In this document: positions 1 through 7,892 of the stretch, in pieces
Layout of the letters: each line of letters begins with the position of its first letter
How positions within the stretch are numbered: the first letter of the stretch is position 1
Assembly (NCBI GenBank): GCA_965112735.1
Contig: CBCOSG010000002.1
Location: forward strand, 1 to 64,000
DNA length: 64,000 bases
Reading direction: 5' to 3'
Source of the DNA: Phaeosaccion multiseriatum
Taxonomy: Eukaryota > Ochrophyta, other classes
Program-made: the position numbers and the translations under genes
The notes under the pieces: model-generated
What the model was told of the DNA's origin: nothing
Database searches by the model: none
The model's input: the letters and a program-made list of their open reading frames with translations, nothing else

Positions 1-1651
1 TAAAAAGTTCCAAAATTTGGGCAGAATAATTTTTGTGTACATAATTTATTAAAGTATAAAAAATATTTTTTACATTAGAATCTAGGCTGATATTTGAAAT
101 TTCATTATTAGCCAATTTTTGTAATAATTTTTTAAATTGACTACGGGCTTTAAATTCAGGATTACCTCCTAATAATATATCCGTTCCTCGGCCTGCCATA
201 TTGGTCGAAATAGTTATGGAGTTCAAGCAACCTGCTTGTGCAATAATTTGTGATTCTAATTTAGTAGTTTCGGGTTTAGCATTTAAAAGTTGGTGTGGAA
301 TCTCATACGCGGCCAACAAAAAAGAAAATATCTCAGAATTTTCAATTGTTGTAGTTCCTACAAGAATTGGACGACCTGTTTTATGAATTTCTTTAACTTC
401 TAGACAGATAGCTTTCCATTTACTAAATTGATTAAAATAAATTAAATCTGATAGATCTTTCCGTATAATGGGTCTAAATGTTGGTAAGACGACAACAGCT
501 AAATTATAAGTATTTTCAAATTCAAGTTGCTCAGTTTTAGCTGTTCCAGTCATTCCTGACAATTTAGGATATAAGCGGAATAAATTTTGATATGTAATCG
601 ATGCTAAGGTTTTTGTCTTTTGTAAATTTGTTAATCCTTCTTTTGCTTCAATTGCTTGGTGTAAACCTTCTCCCCATTTTCGTCCTTCCATACTTCTTCC
701 AGTAAATTTATCTATAATAACAACTTCATTATTTTGAACTATATAATCAATATTACGAAGAAATAAGCATTTTGCTCTAATTGCATTTAATATGTAACCG
801 ATCCAAGGATCATTGGTAGTATAAAGATTATCAACTTTCAGTAAAACTTTACTTATATAAAATCCTAATTCTGTTAAACTCGCAGTTTTCGTTTTTTCAT
901 CAAGTTCAAAATGAAGGTTCTCTTTAAACCGTGTTATAAGTTGATCAGCTTTAAAAAATTTATCCAATCTAACTTTGGATAAGGTTGAAATAATTATAGG
1001 TGTTCTGGCTTCATCAATTAGTACTGAGTCAATTTCATCGATAATACAAAAATTGAACCGTCGTTGAGTAATCTCATTCGTTTCTGTTACTAAATTATCT
1101 CTTAGAAAATCAAATCCAATTTCTGTATTAGTAATGTAAGTAATATCACAAAGATAATTTTGTTTCCGTTCAGCTTGTGGCATATTCTCTTTAATTAAGC
1201 CAACCGTTAATCCTAAACATTGATAAATTTTTTGCATCCATTCCATATCCCGCTGTGCTAAATACTCATTTACTGTAATAATATGAACTCCTTCAGTAGA
1301 TAGAGCATTTGTAGCGGCTGGACAACTTGCAACCAAAGTTTTCCCTTCACCAGTTGCCATTTCAGCGATTTTTCCTTCATTAAGAATTAATCCACCAAGT
1401 AATTGAGTATCATAATGTCTTAAGCCTAAAGTTCGTTTAGATGCCTCACGAGTTAAAGCAAAAGTATTAGTAATAATTGAATTTGTAAGTTTGGCATTAT
1501 TTGTCGACATAGTATTTTTTAACAAACCAATCCTTTCCTTAATTTCACTTGGTAAAAGAGTACTAAATTCATTTTCTAGTGCATTAATATTTTGAATAAT
1601 GGGCCGGTAAGTATTCCATAGTTTTTTTTCAGTAGAAAAATGTTGAATCAT
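1..1651 (-). CDS. secA: SecA preprotein translocase ATPase, N-terminal part (cut by window edge)
   Basis: This is the left-arm copy of secA, reading leftwards from the ATG at 1651 and running off the window at base 1 after 550 codons. It is the twin of the complete gene at 14365-17022. The visible part carries the N-terminal helicase domain with the nucleotide-binding MATGEGKT motif (about residues 98-105) and DEID (205-208), and reaches the TNMAGRGTDI motif of the second helicase domain. SecA drives export of proteins through SecY into or across the thylakoid membrane. Truncation here is only an effect of the window. Confidence 0.95.
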   Translation of the reverse strand, partial: MIQHFSTEKKLWNTYRPIIQNINALENEFSTLLPSEIKERIGLLKNTMSTNNAKLTNSIITNTFALTREASKRTLGLRHYDTQLLGGLILNEGKIAEMATGEGKTLVASCPAATNALSTEGVHIITVNEYLAQRDMEWMQKIYQCLGLTVGLIKENMPQAERKQNYLCDITYITNTEIGFDFLRDNLVTETNEITQRRFNFCIIDEIDSVLIDEARTPIIISTLSKVRLDKFFKADQLITRFKENLHFELDEKTKTASLTELGFYISKVLLKVDNLYTTNDPWIGYILNAIRAKCLFLRNIDYIVQNNEVVIIDKFTGRSMEGRKWGEGLHQAIEAKEGLTNLQKTKTLASITYQNLFRLYPKLSGMTGTAKTEQLEFENTYNLAVVVLPTFRPIIRKDLSDLIYFNQFSKWKAICLEVKEIHKTGRPILVGTTTIENSEIFSFLLAAYEIPHQLLNAKPETTKLESQIIAQAGCLNSITISTNMAGRGTDILLGGNPEFKARSQFKKLLQKLANNEISNISLDSNVKNIFYTLINYVHKNYSAQILELF

Positions 1652-1799
1652 ACTTGTAATTTTTTATAAATATAAAAAGAAAAAAAGACTTTCTAGTAAT
1701 TAAGTAAAGGAAATTAGTCAGAATCGTGAGTCATTTCTATAGATGTTAGTTTGAAAATTATAATAATAAATGTGAGAGGGGGTTTAGTACTCTTTTAAA

Positions 1800-2168
1800 T
1801 TAATAAATACAGTTATAAGCTAATGGACTTTTTAATTTCGATGAAGGACCAGTAAACTCACCTATTATTACATTATTAAATCTTAGTTTTAACCAAGTAA
1901 CAAAATTTTTATTGGTAGAAACAAGAGCAATATTATTCGTTAAACATTCTTTTTTTATTGATTGCAGTTCGGGAAGTTCTAAAAATTGAGGACTTGGTAA
2001 TAACCAGAAATCTAAACGTTTTTCAATTGAGCGATAATATTCTACCCGTTCCCGTAGTACTTCTTCAAAAGGTTCATGAATTAAAAGAAAATTTTGACTC
2101 CCTAAAACAAAATAGTATTGACTTTCCATTTTCATAAATTTTAAATAATGCTTACTTATTATAAGCAT
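1800..2168 (-). CDS. ycf54: Ycf54, Mg-protoporphyrin monomethyl ester cyclase accessory protein (left copy)
   Basis: The product matches the Ycf54 family from end to end: a YYFVLGSQNFLL opening, the EEVLRERVEYYR stretch, a DFWLLPSP motif, VSTNKNFVTWLKLR and a GEFTGPSS end. In cyanobacteria and plastids Ycf54 supports the oxidative cyclase that makes protochlorophyllide. Family members start near the YYF motif, so the start is more likely Met12 or Met14 (about 2135 or 2129) than the first ATG. It lies 148 bp from secA, with both genes on the minus strand. The twin is at 13847-14215. Confidence 0.88.
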   Translation of the reverse strand: MLIISKHYLKFMKMESQYYFVLGSQNFLLIHEPFEEVLRERVEYYRSIEKRLDFWLLPSPQFLELPELQSIKKECLTNNIALVSTNKNFVTWLKLRFNNVIIGEFTGPSSKLKSPLAYNCIY

Positions 2169-2494
2169 TTTTAATCATATTTACCCATTTAATTTATCTT
2201 TTTCTTATTTATTTATTTTTAAGCTTAAACAAAAAATGATTATACTCTGGAGCCTAACTCAATAAAACTTAAAAAAGCAAGACATAGATTTAGTAAATTT
2301 ACTTATTTTATATGTACGGATTTATATTATTTATACTAATATGCAGAATGGTATTATTAAACGTATTAGAAATTGAGTCGAGTTTGGTTAACCTAGTCCT
2401 TCTTTTAAAGTTTGATAAGTAAAAACGCAAATAGATACAATCTCCATATTTTTAATTATTACAATCAACATAAATAAAAAAATAAACGATATTT

Positions 2495-2599
2495 ATGACA
2501 GCAAATTTAATAGCCATAGGAATTGGTATAGCAATTGGGATCTCACCATTACGGGATTCCGCATTCGCAAAATTTTTAATTCTCATTACAGGAGGTTAA
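2495..2599 (+). CDS. Tiny hydrophobic ORF of 34 codons, unrecognised (left copy)
   Basis: An ATG-started 34-residue frame with one hydrophobic stretch rich in Ile, Gly and Ala, then RDSAFAKF and a second short hydrophobic end. The size fits a small thylakoid membrane subunit, but I cannot match it to the usual small Pet, Psa or Psb proteins. It ends exactly where the unusual island starts, so it could be the 5' remnant of an interrupted gene. Its repetition only reflects its place in the inverted repeat. Coding status is uncertain. Confidence 0.25.
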   Translation: MTANLIAIGIGIAIGISPLRDSAFAKFLILITGG

Positions 2600-2708
2600 A
2601 AATTATGACAATGTTGCATATAATAGAAAGAGGCATGTAGTAAAAAAAGGCCTGCCTTATCTGTTTCCCATTGGAAGAACAGTAAAGATTGCGCAGACGG
2701 GAATAAAT

Positions 2709-2909
2709 GTGACAAATTCAACAAGTCCTGTAATATTAGCAAAAAATATTACAGTCACTGTTGTTGATTGTTGCTCACCACCACCTGTACGGTTAGCGGC
2801 GCATTGTATTGGAGCGGAGGCTATTATTGCAGCCTCGGTTGTAAATCCGAATCCAATTACATTTGGGTCCGCTATGCATATGCTCGCAGAAATTTATGAA
2901 AAATGTTAA
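2709..2909 (+). CDS. ORF of 66 codons inside the island, unrecognised (left copy)
   Basis: An ATG-started frame with Cys-Cys-Ser and three prolines near residues 21-26, then an Ala/Ile-rich half ending in MHMLAEIYEKC. Its codons use C and G far more than any plastid gene nearby. The last eight codons and the stop lie inside the left half of a 28-base inverted repeat, which suggests structure rather than protein selection. A long open frame also exists on the opposite strand, a usual result of locally high GC. I would not call it a gene without homologues. Confidence 0.2.
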   Translation: MTNSTSPVILAKNITVTVVDCCSPPPVRLAAHCIGAEAIIAASVVNPNPITFGSAMHMLAEIYEKC

Positions 2910-2952
2910 TTAACTTAAATTATATTAATTAATATTTTTCATAAATTTCTGC
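2886..2952. repeat. Long hairpin at the end of the island ORF (left copy)
   Basis: Bases 2886-2913 and 2925-2952 are inverted copies of 28 bases with one mismatch and an 11-base AT-rich loop. The stem begins GCAGAAATTTATG. It may be a terminator or the end of an inserted element. The twin is at 13063-13129. Confidence 0.85.
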
Positions 2953-3361
2953 TAGATACTCTCAGGCGTACTGGTGCGGATCCCCCTGCCAGGCAAAATT
3001 GTCTGCATCTCATCGCTAAAGGCTATTTCCTATGGGTGTATGAGCATAAGGGATCTATGCAATGCCCAACCTAAAAATCTATTATGTTAGATTCTAGGTT
3101 AGCATTTTCGCATTATGTTAGGCAGGTAATTAGAACTCTGCTATTTACACAAAGTTTAATCCTGTCTGCTTTTTTCGGCGTCATTACTCGTGTGTATTTA
3201 AACGGCACTATTGTGTAAATAAGTCTTGTAAATTAATACATTATTTAAAAATTCAATTTTTAAAAAATCATTAAAGCAAATAAATATAATAAATTTATTT
3301 ACTTTAATTTTATATATTAGGATTTTTTATATAGTTAGAGAGTTATTAATAGAAAAAATAG

Positions 3362-3433
3362 TCCTCAGTAGCTCAGTGGTAGAGCAATCGGCTGTTAACC
3401 GATTGGTCGTAGGTTCAAATCCTACCTGGGGAG
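3362..3433 (+). tRNA. trnN(guu): tRNA-Asn (GUU), left copy
   Basis: A 72-base cloverleaf with a 7-bp acceptor stem (TCCTCAG/CTGGGGA), D arm GCTC-AGTGGTA-GAGC, anticodon GTT between CGGCT and AACCG, and T arm GTAGG-TTCAAAT-CCTAC, with discriminator G. No CCA is encoded. It lies between the unusual island and thiG and reads towards thiG, 67 bp downstream. Confidence 0.95.
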
Positions 3434-3500
3434 TTTATAGAAATTATAATTTATTTATTAATGTTGTAGAATTTAGATAAATATTAATAAATAAATTTTC

Positions 3501-4307
3501 ATGGTTTTAACAAATAAATTAATAATTGGGAACAAAGCTTTTGATTCACGTTTAATGTTAGGGACTGGAAAATATAAAGATTTAAAAGAAACAAAAGAGA
3601 GTATTTTACAAAGTAAATGTGAGATTATTACAGTTGCAGTTCGTCGACTTGATTTACAAGGTATAGAAAAAAACTCAAATTTAATTAACTCTTTAAATTG
3701 GGATAAATTATGGCTACTTCCAAATACTGCAGGGGCAAAAACTGCTGAAGAAGCTATTAGATTAGGATTTTTAGGGAGAGAGATTGCTAAAAAAATTGGT
3801 CAAGTGGATAATAATTTTGTGAAACTTGAAGTTATTTCTGATTCTAAATATTTATTACCTGATCCAATTGGGACTATTAAGGCAGCAAAATTTTTAATCA
3901 AGAAAGGATTTACAGTTTTACCGTATATTAATGCTGACCCTATGTTGGCTCAACACTTGGAGGATATTGGTTGCTCTACTATTATGCCTTTAGGCTCACC
4001 CATTGGTTCGGGACAAGGAATTAAAAATTTAACAAATATTAAAATTATTATCGAAAATGCCAGTATACCTGTTATAATTGATGCTGGAATAGGAAGCCCT
4101 AGTGAAGCTGCGCTAGCTATGGAGATTGGTGCTGATGGGGTACTAGTAAATACTTCAATAGCCAAATCTAATAACCCAACTCTAATGGCAAAAGCGATGA
4201 AAAATGCAGTAAAGGCTGGGTACCAGGGTTATTTAGCTGGTTGTATTAAATCTGAACCTTTTGCACAAGCAAGTTCTCCTATTTATGGAAGTAGCTTTTT
4301 AAATTAA
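3501..4307 (+). CDS. thiG: ThiG, thiazole synthase (left copy)
   Basis: ThiG forms the thiazole ring of thiamine from deoxyxylulose phosphate, dehydroglycine and the thiocarboxylate of ThiS. The 268-residue product has full length for the family. It shows the early MLGTGKY motif, [12 protein letters not shown] (about residues 74-85), the Schiff-base lysine in the KLEV motif (Lys108), LPDPIGT, and the phosphate-binding [11 protein letters not shown] and [12 protein letters not shown] motifs of the TIM barrel. Its partner thiS is not in the window. The gene reads towards psaC, whose ATG is 76 bp downstream. Confidence 0.97.
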   Translation: MVLTNKLIIGNKAFDSRLMLGTGKYKDLKETKESILQSKCEIITVAVRRLDLQGIEKNSNLINSLNWDKLWLLPNTAGAKTAEEAIRLGFLGREIAKKIGQVDNNFVKLEVISDSKYLLPDPIGTIKAAKFLIKKGFTVLPYINADPMLAQHLEDIGCSTIMPLGSPIGSGQGIKNLTNIKIIIENASIPVIIDAGIGSPSEAALAMEIGADGVLVNTSIAKSNNPTLMAKAMKNAVKAGYQGYLAGCIKSEPFAQASSPIYGSSFLN

Positions 4308-4383
4308 AAAAGAATATAGTACTTCTAGGATATTAAGTTATAAGATTTTACTTTTATATTCAAATAAATTCTGGAGATAAGAA

Positions 4384-4629
4384 ATGTCACATGGTGTAAA
4401 AATATACGATACTTGTATTGGATGCACTCAATGTGTTCGAGCTTGTCCAACCGATGTTTTAGAAATGGTGGAATGGGAAGGTTGTCGAGCATCACAAATG
4501 GCTTCTGCACCACGGACAGAAGATTGTGTTGGTTGTAAGCGTTGTGAATCAGCTTGCCCTACTGATTTTTTAAGTATTCGAGTTTATTTAGGTGGAGAAA
4601 CAACTCGTAGTATGGGCTTAGCTTATTAA
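4384..4629 (+). CDS. psaC: PsaC, photosystem I iron-sulfur subunit (left copy)
   Basis: The 81-residue protein has the standard PsaC length and two ferredoxin-type CxxCxxCxxxCP motifs, with cysteines at about 11, 14, 17, 21 and 48, 51, 54, 58. These hold the two 4Fe-4S centres FA and FB that take electrons from FX on the stromal side of photosystem I and pass them to ferredoxin. It reads towards ccsA on the opposite strand. The 91-bp gap between them holds a small dyad around GATAGCTATCATGATA. Confidence 0.98.
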   Translation: MSHGVKIYDTCIGCTQCVRACPTDVLEMVEWEGCRASQMASAPRTEDCVGCKRCESACPTDFLSIRVYLGGETTRSMGLAY

Positions 4630-4720
4630 ATTTTTTTCATTAAAGTAAGAACATTCTTTCTTTATAGGATAATAGATAGCTATCATGATAATAGCTAAAT
4701 TCCAATCAATTAATTTATAA

Positions 4721-5644
4721 CTATAAAACCCAACCGTAACTATGTAATCCTTGTCCTAAAAAATTTACTCCTAGGTAACATACCCAAACTACAAAAAAAC
4801 CTAAAGCAGCCAATGCTGCAGGGGCTTCTCCAGTCCATCCTTTAATAATTCGAGCGTGTAAATACGCAGCAAAAATTAACCATGTGATTAAAGCCCAAGT
4901 TTCTTTTGGATCCCAACTCCAATATGAACCCCAAGCCTCGTTAGCCCAAACCGCTCCTGCAATAATGCCTATAGTTAGGCATGGAAAACCAAAACTGATA
5001 ATACGGTAACTTAAACTATCTAAATTAGTTAATAATTTCTTTTTAGAAGAATGCTCAGTAAAAGTAGAGGTTAAATACACTTCCGTAGCTTGAAGTAAAT
5101 TAGATTTTTTTAATGGAATTAATTTTACAGATTTTCTATTTAATTTCTTATTCCGTAAAATTAAAAATAAAATCGATAACAAAGAACCAGTTATTAATGT
5201 TCCGTAACTTAACATCATTAAACTAACATGCATCATTAACCAATTTGATTGGAGTGCTGGGACTAAAGGGCTAGCTTTTTGCAGCTCTAATGGTAATGTA
5301 AAACTAGCAAAAGTATTAATTAATAATACAACGGGAAGAATAATTGCTCCAATTATTTTATTTTGAGCATTTTTCTCTAATACTATTTGTAAAAACAATA
5401 AAATACATGATAAAAATATTAATGATTCATAAAGATTACTTAGGGGAAAATATCCATGAAGAACCCAACGACTTCCCAAAAAAATTGATAAAATGAGTGC
5501 AGCAATTTTTGAAGTAATATTTCCTAATCGGTATAGAGAATGAAAATTAGAAAAAACTAAATGAATCCAGTAAGATAACATTGCAGAGAATAAACAAACG
5601 AAGCTTATATTTATAAATAAATTTTGGTAATTATCGAATAACAT
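4721..5644 (-). CDS. ccsA: CcsA, cytochrome c haem attachment protein (left copy)
   Basis: CcsA is the haem-handling membrane protein of system II cytochrome c biogenesis. With Ccs1 it attaches haem to apocytochrome f and c6 on the lumen side. The 307-residue product has several hydrophobic segments, the tryptophan-rich WGSYWSWD motif at about residues 238-245, and conserved histidines near 139, 263 and 301. The length is normal. Its partner ccs1 appears only in broken form in the central region. The gene is intact in both arms. Confidence 0.96.
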   Translation of the reverse strand: MLFDNYQNLFINISFVCLFSAMLSYWIHLVFSNFHSLYRLGNITSKIAALILSIFLGSRWVLHGYFPLSNLYESLIFLSCILLFLQIVLEKNAQNKIIGAIILPVVLLINTFASFTLPLELQKASPLVPALQSNWLMMHVSLMMLSYGTLITGSLLSILFLILRNKKLNRKSVKLIPLKKSNLLQATEVYLTSTFTEHSSKKKLLTNLDSLSYRIISFGFPCLTIGIIAGAVWANEAWGSYWSWDPKETWALITWLIFAAYLHARIIKGWTGEAPAALAALGFFVVWVCYLGVNFLGQGLHSYGWVL

Positions 5645-5723
5645 ATGTACAAATTTTATTAATTACTATATTCTATATTATATCATATAATGTACACTAT
5701 AGTAATTAGTAGAAAAAAATAAT

Positions 5724-5852
5724 ATGTCTTACGAAAATAAAAAACTAATTACAATATTGCAACAAGGGTTAAAAATTCGAGAAAATATAAAATATAATTA
5801 TTACCTGATCACTGCAAACGGAGGACTGGGACGAATAATTTATAAAGAATAA
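5724..5852 (+). CDS. Small ORF of 42 codons, unrecognised (left copy)
   Basis: An ATG-started frame between ccsA and rpl21, transcribed away from ccsA. It has a basic, helical-looking first half (KKLITILQQGLKIRENIK) and a short end containing NGGLGRI. I do not recognise it. The amino-acid mix is plausible for a real small protein, and codon use resembles the neighbours. The 267 bp from here to rpl21 hold no clear gene. It could equally be chance in AT-rich DNA. Confidence 0.35.
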   Translation: MSYENKKLITILQQGLKIRENIKYNYYLITANGGLGRIIYKE

Positions 5853-6119
5853 AAAAAACTGTATCGAATTAAATACATTCTGTATAATCAGTCAAATTTA
5901 ATAGCTTTTGGGAAGTTCTACTTAATAAGTTTAAATTGAGCTGGATCTAAACAACAAACTTATCAATATGTTTTAAATAAAAAGGAAAGGTAAGAGAAAA
6001 TGAAAAGACTTTGTGATTAGACAAATAAACTCACTTTATAATTTAAACTATGGACAATATAAGGCTTTTAGTATTATTATATATAGGGGAATTTTAGATT
6101 TATCAACAGAGTTTTTCTT

Positions 6120-6434
6120 ATGAAATATGCTATCATTGAAGCTAGTGGGAAACAATTTTGGGCCGAATCTGGTAGGTTTATTGAATTAAACCACATACAA
6201 CAAGAATCTGGAACCCAACTTTTATTTAACCGAATTTTATTTGCCCGAAATCACGACTCTGTATTTATTGGACAGCCTTATCTAGAGAAAATAAAAATAG
6301 AAGCAGTGGTAGATAGCAATATTTTAGGTCCAAAAATTATGGTTTATAAAATGAAACCGAAAAAAAAATACAGAAAAAAAATTGGTTATCGTCAAAAATT
6401 AACACGAATATTTATTGAAACAATTATATATTAA
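6120..6434 (+). CDS. rpl21: Ribosomal protein L21 (left copy)
   Basis: L21 binds 23S rRNA in the large subunit. The 104-residue product opens with MKYAIIEASGKQFWAESGRFIE and has the KMKPKKKYRKKIGYRQKLTRI block typical of the basic C-terminal half of L21. Length is normal. It is the last intact gene before the central junction. The next ATG, 11 bp downstream, begins the rpl27-like sequence, the usual bacterial and plastid partner of rpl21. Confidence 0.97.
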   Translation: MKYAIIEASGKQFWAESGRFIELNHIQQESGTQLLFNRILFARNHDSVFIGQPYLEKIKIEAVVDSNILGPKIMVYKMKPKKKYRKKIGYRQKLTRIFIETIIY

Positions 6435-6445
6435 AAAAAAACAAT

Positions 6446-6712
6446 ATGGCACATAAGGACTTTAAAGGAGCCGGTAGAAAGCAATAAAAGTTTCAGGTTT
6501 CCGTGCATTCAAAATCTAAACGTTTACCGGGTAAAATGTTACCAGAAACGTCATAAAGTAAAAATTGGGAATATTAACTATAAGTCAAAGACAATAGAGG
6601 TTTAACTATTAAACCTGGCCAAAATGTTTGGTGTTGGCAAATTATTTTACATTACTTATGCTTTAAAAGCAGGTGTAACGATGTACCGAAAAACAAAAAC
6701 AAAAACAATTAA
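6446..6712 (+). pseudogene. rpl27: Frame-broken rpl27 with inserted rpl34-like patches
   Basis: L27 normally follows L21. Recognisable pieces appear in the right order but in shifting frames: MAHK at the start, then GAG, SKSKRL near 6512, KPGQ-NV near 6610, and YALKAGVTMYRKTK near 6657-6706. Between them are strings that belong to rpl34, also present in the opposite arm: AAGGACTTTA near 6454, AAAGCAATAAAAGTTTCAGG near 6478, and AACTATAAGTCAAAGA near 6575. No reading frame gives a whole L27. It looks like an interleaved rpl27/rpl34 text, either an assembly consensus of two sequences or the result of repeated conversion. Confidence 0.75.
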
Positions 6713-7044
6713 TCTATTATTTTATAAATTTAAACTGCTTTATGATAGAAAATAATACTGAAAATAATACCATAGAAAAGTTGTATCCTGATCAACATCT
6801 ATGAGCTCTAAACTAAATCTTATAATACCAGAAAGTGCTATCAATTAATAATCTTAAAAAATGGGACCTAGATACAACACTTTGATTCAGTACGTTGCTA
6901 GTACCTATGGACTAAAATTGATAAGTTGGAGCAATAAGACTTCAATTGCAGAATCATTAAAACAACTCGTAGAGACTTATTTAGATAATGAAGATGTTAC
7001 ACCTGAAGAAACTTTATTCGTAGAACAAGTGAAATAAGTGTATC
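6713..7044 (+). other. Unassigned segment, partly matching the ccs1 side
   Basis: This part contains two short frames. The first starts at 6743 (MIENNTENNTIEK) and stops after 20 codons. The second starts at 6861 and gives 58 codons ending in DNEDVTPEETLFVEQVK. Patches match the opposite side in inverted order, for example ATAGAAAAGTTGTA and GAGCTCTA, which on that side belong to ccs1. I do not recognise the protein-like remainder. Given the interleaving next door, the true gene here may be masked. Confidence 0.4.
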
Positions 7045-7866
7045 CGGACATAGTATATTTTGGAAATTAAATCTTATTGTAAAAGATATTTTAAAGTTAA
7101 CTCTTCAGTTTTGTATCTATTGTCAACATTGGGTCTCACAGTTTTTACTATTATTATGGGGATTCTTAGTGTAGCTTTAATGGTGCAAATATAGTATCAT
7201 ATAAGTATTATTATGGAGATTAGGGTCTATTATTATCGGAAAGCTTTTTATTATAATTATTATACAAAAATATATAGGTAAACTGAAATTTATCATACTC
7301 AAAGTATTACTAGACTAGACTTATTCAGCACCTATTGGGGTATTTATTTCCCTTCATAGAAGGACTGTGATGCTTTTCATTATAGTGATGACACCCCAAT
7401 TAGGTTATCTTCAATTCTAATGTTTCCACCTTATTAGCAGGAAAACTTGTTTAGAAAGTGGATACCAAATGACTAGGTGGTTAATAAACTGGTACTTTTT
7501 ACCTGGTTTAACTAATTTATGGTGCATTTATAAGAAAGAAATTCCCAGAATCTCGACTCAATCCGATATCATTTTATGTACGGATTATTTATTAGTAATT
7601 TCTTTCGAATCTTGTTTTACCAATAATTTTACCCAAGTTGGTTACCACCTATTATGAGAATACTTGGTGATATTAATAAACTTATAAGTTTTAGTGTAGT
7701 AAGGTATGACGCGTTTTATTATGGTATATTGGGCCTGGAGTTTTTCATGCTTTAACAGGAACATATGTAGGCCAACCCTTCTTTAAGGGATTAATATTGA
7801 AATACATCTAATGGATCGTGATTTGATCAAATGGGAAGACGATTTTAAATGGTGGGATAGAAGGTA
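7045..7866 (+). pseudogene. Broken ccs1-like sequence mixed with other sequence (left half of centre)
   Basis: Long patches match the ccs1 remnant on the opposite side, inverted, such as GACATAGTATATTTTGGAA near 7049, ATTTCCACC-TTATTAGCAGGAAAACTTG near 7425 and ATGAGAATACTTGG near 7653. Many indels and stops interrupt all frames. Other parts, such as one reading HALTGTYVGQPFF near 7758, have no counterpart opposite and may come from a different gene. I see no intact coding sequence. The 62-codon frame at 7469-7657 lies inside this patchwork and should not be taken as a gene. Confidence 0.5.
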
Positions 7867-7892
7867 GTAAATATTTATTATTTAATACGACT

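Larger units (their letters stand above)
2600..3240. other. Island of foreign-looking composition with many hairpins (left copy)
   Basis: This stretch is visibly richer in G and C than its neighbours and contains no plastid gene I recognise. It includes several short inverted repeats: CTGTAATATT/AATATTACAG near 2733, GAGGCT/AGCCTC near 2817, a 28-base stem at 2886-2952, and CTATTTACACAA/TTGTGTAAATA between about 3141 and 3222. The strings GGATCCCCCTGCCAGGC and AGGCGTACTGGTGCGG stand out from the AT-rich background. It could be a structured RNA, a remnant of a plasmid or other mobile DNA, or a decayed gene. I tested tmRNA, RNase P RNA and SRP RNA by eye and found none of their conserved cores. 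Confidence 0.6.
1..6464. repeat. Large inverted repeat, left arm (continues beyond window start)
   Basis: Base i pairs with base 16015-i of the opposite strand (16016-i left of about position 1680), and every gene here has an inverted twin at 9551-16015. The arm runs from inside secA to just after the start of the rpl27/rpl34 locus. Identity stops at 6464, after the bases ATGGCACATAAGGACTTTA. The only difference I found is a run of 7 A at 1680-1686 against 8 T at 14329-14336. It is the single-copy-proximal part of the plastid inverted repeat. Because base 1 is still inside the repeat, the outer boundary is not visible; psbA and the rRNA operon may also be repeated outside the window. Confidence 0.95.

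Noticed and set aside
201-386. 61-codon frame antisense to secA (and twin 15630-15815)
   Set aside because: It lies wholly inside the conserved secA frame; a chance shadow.
2950-2970. TPP riboswitch suggested by CTGAGAG close to thiG
   Set aside because: The motif is on the strand opposite to thiG, and the other conserved TPP elements (ACCCTT, GAACCTGAT, GCGTAGGGA) are absent.
2600-3240. tmRNA, RNase P RNA or SRP RNA in the GC-rich island
   Set aside because: None of the conserved cores (tRNA-like ends of tmRNA, GAGGAAAGTCCGGG-like start of RNase P RNA, SRP tetraloop core) is present on either strand.
3950-4165. 71-codon frame antisense to thiG (and twin 11850-12065)
   Set aside because: Shadow of a well conserved gene, no own features.
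4325-4513. 62-codon frame antisense to psaC (and twin 11502-11690)
   Set aside because: Covers the cysteine motifs of psaC on the opposite strand; not a gene.
7469-7657. 62-codon frame in the central junction
   Set aside because: It crosses patches that belong to broken ccs1-like text; amino-acid order does not follow any family and the sequence itself is doubtful.
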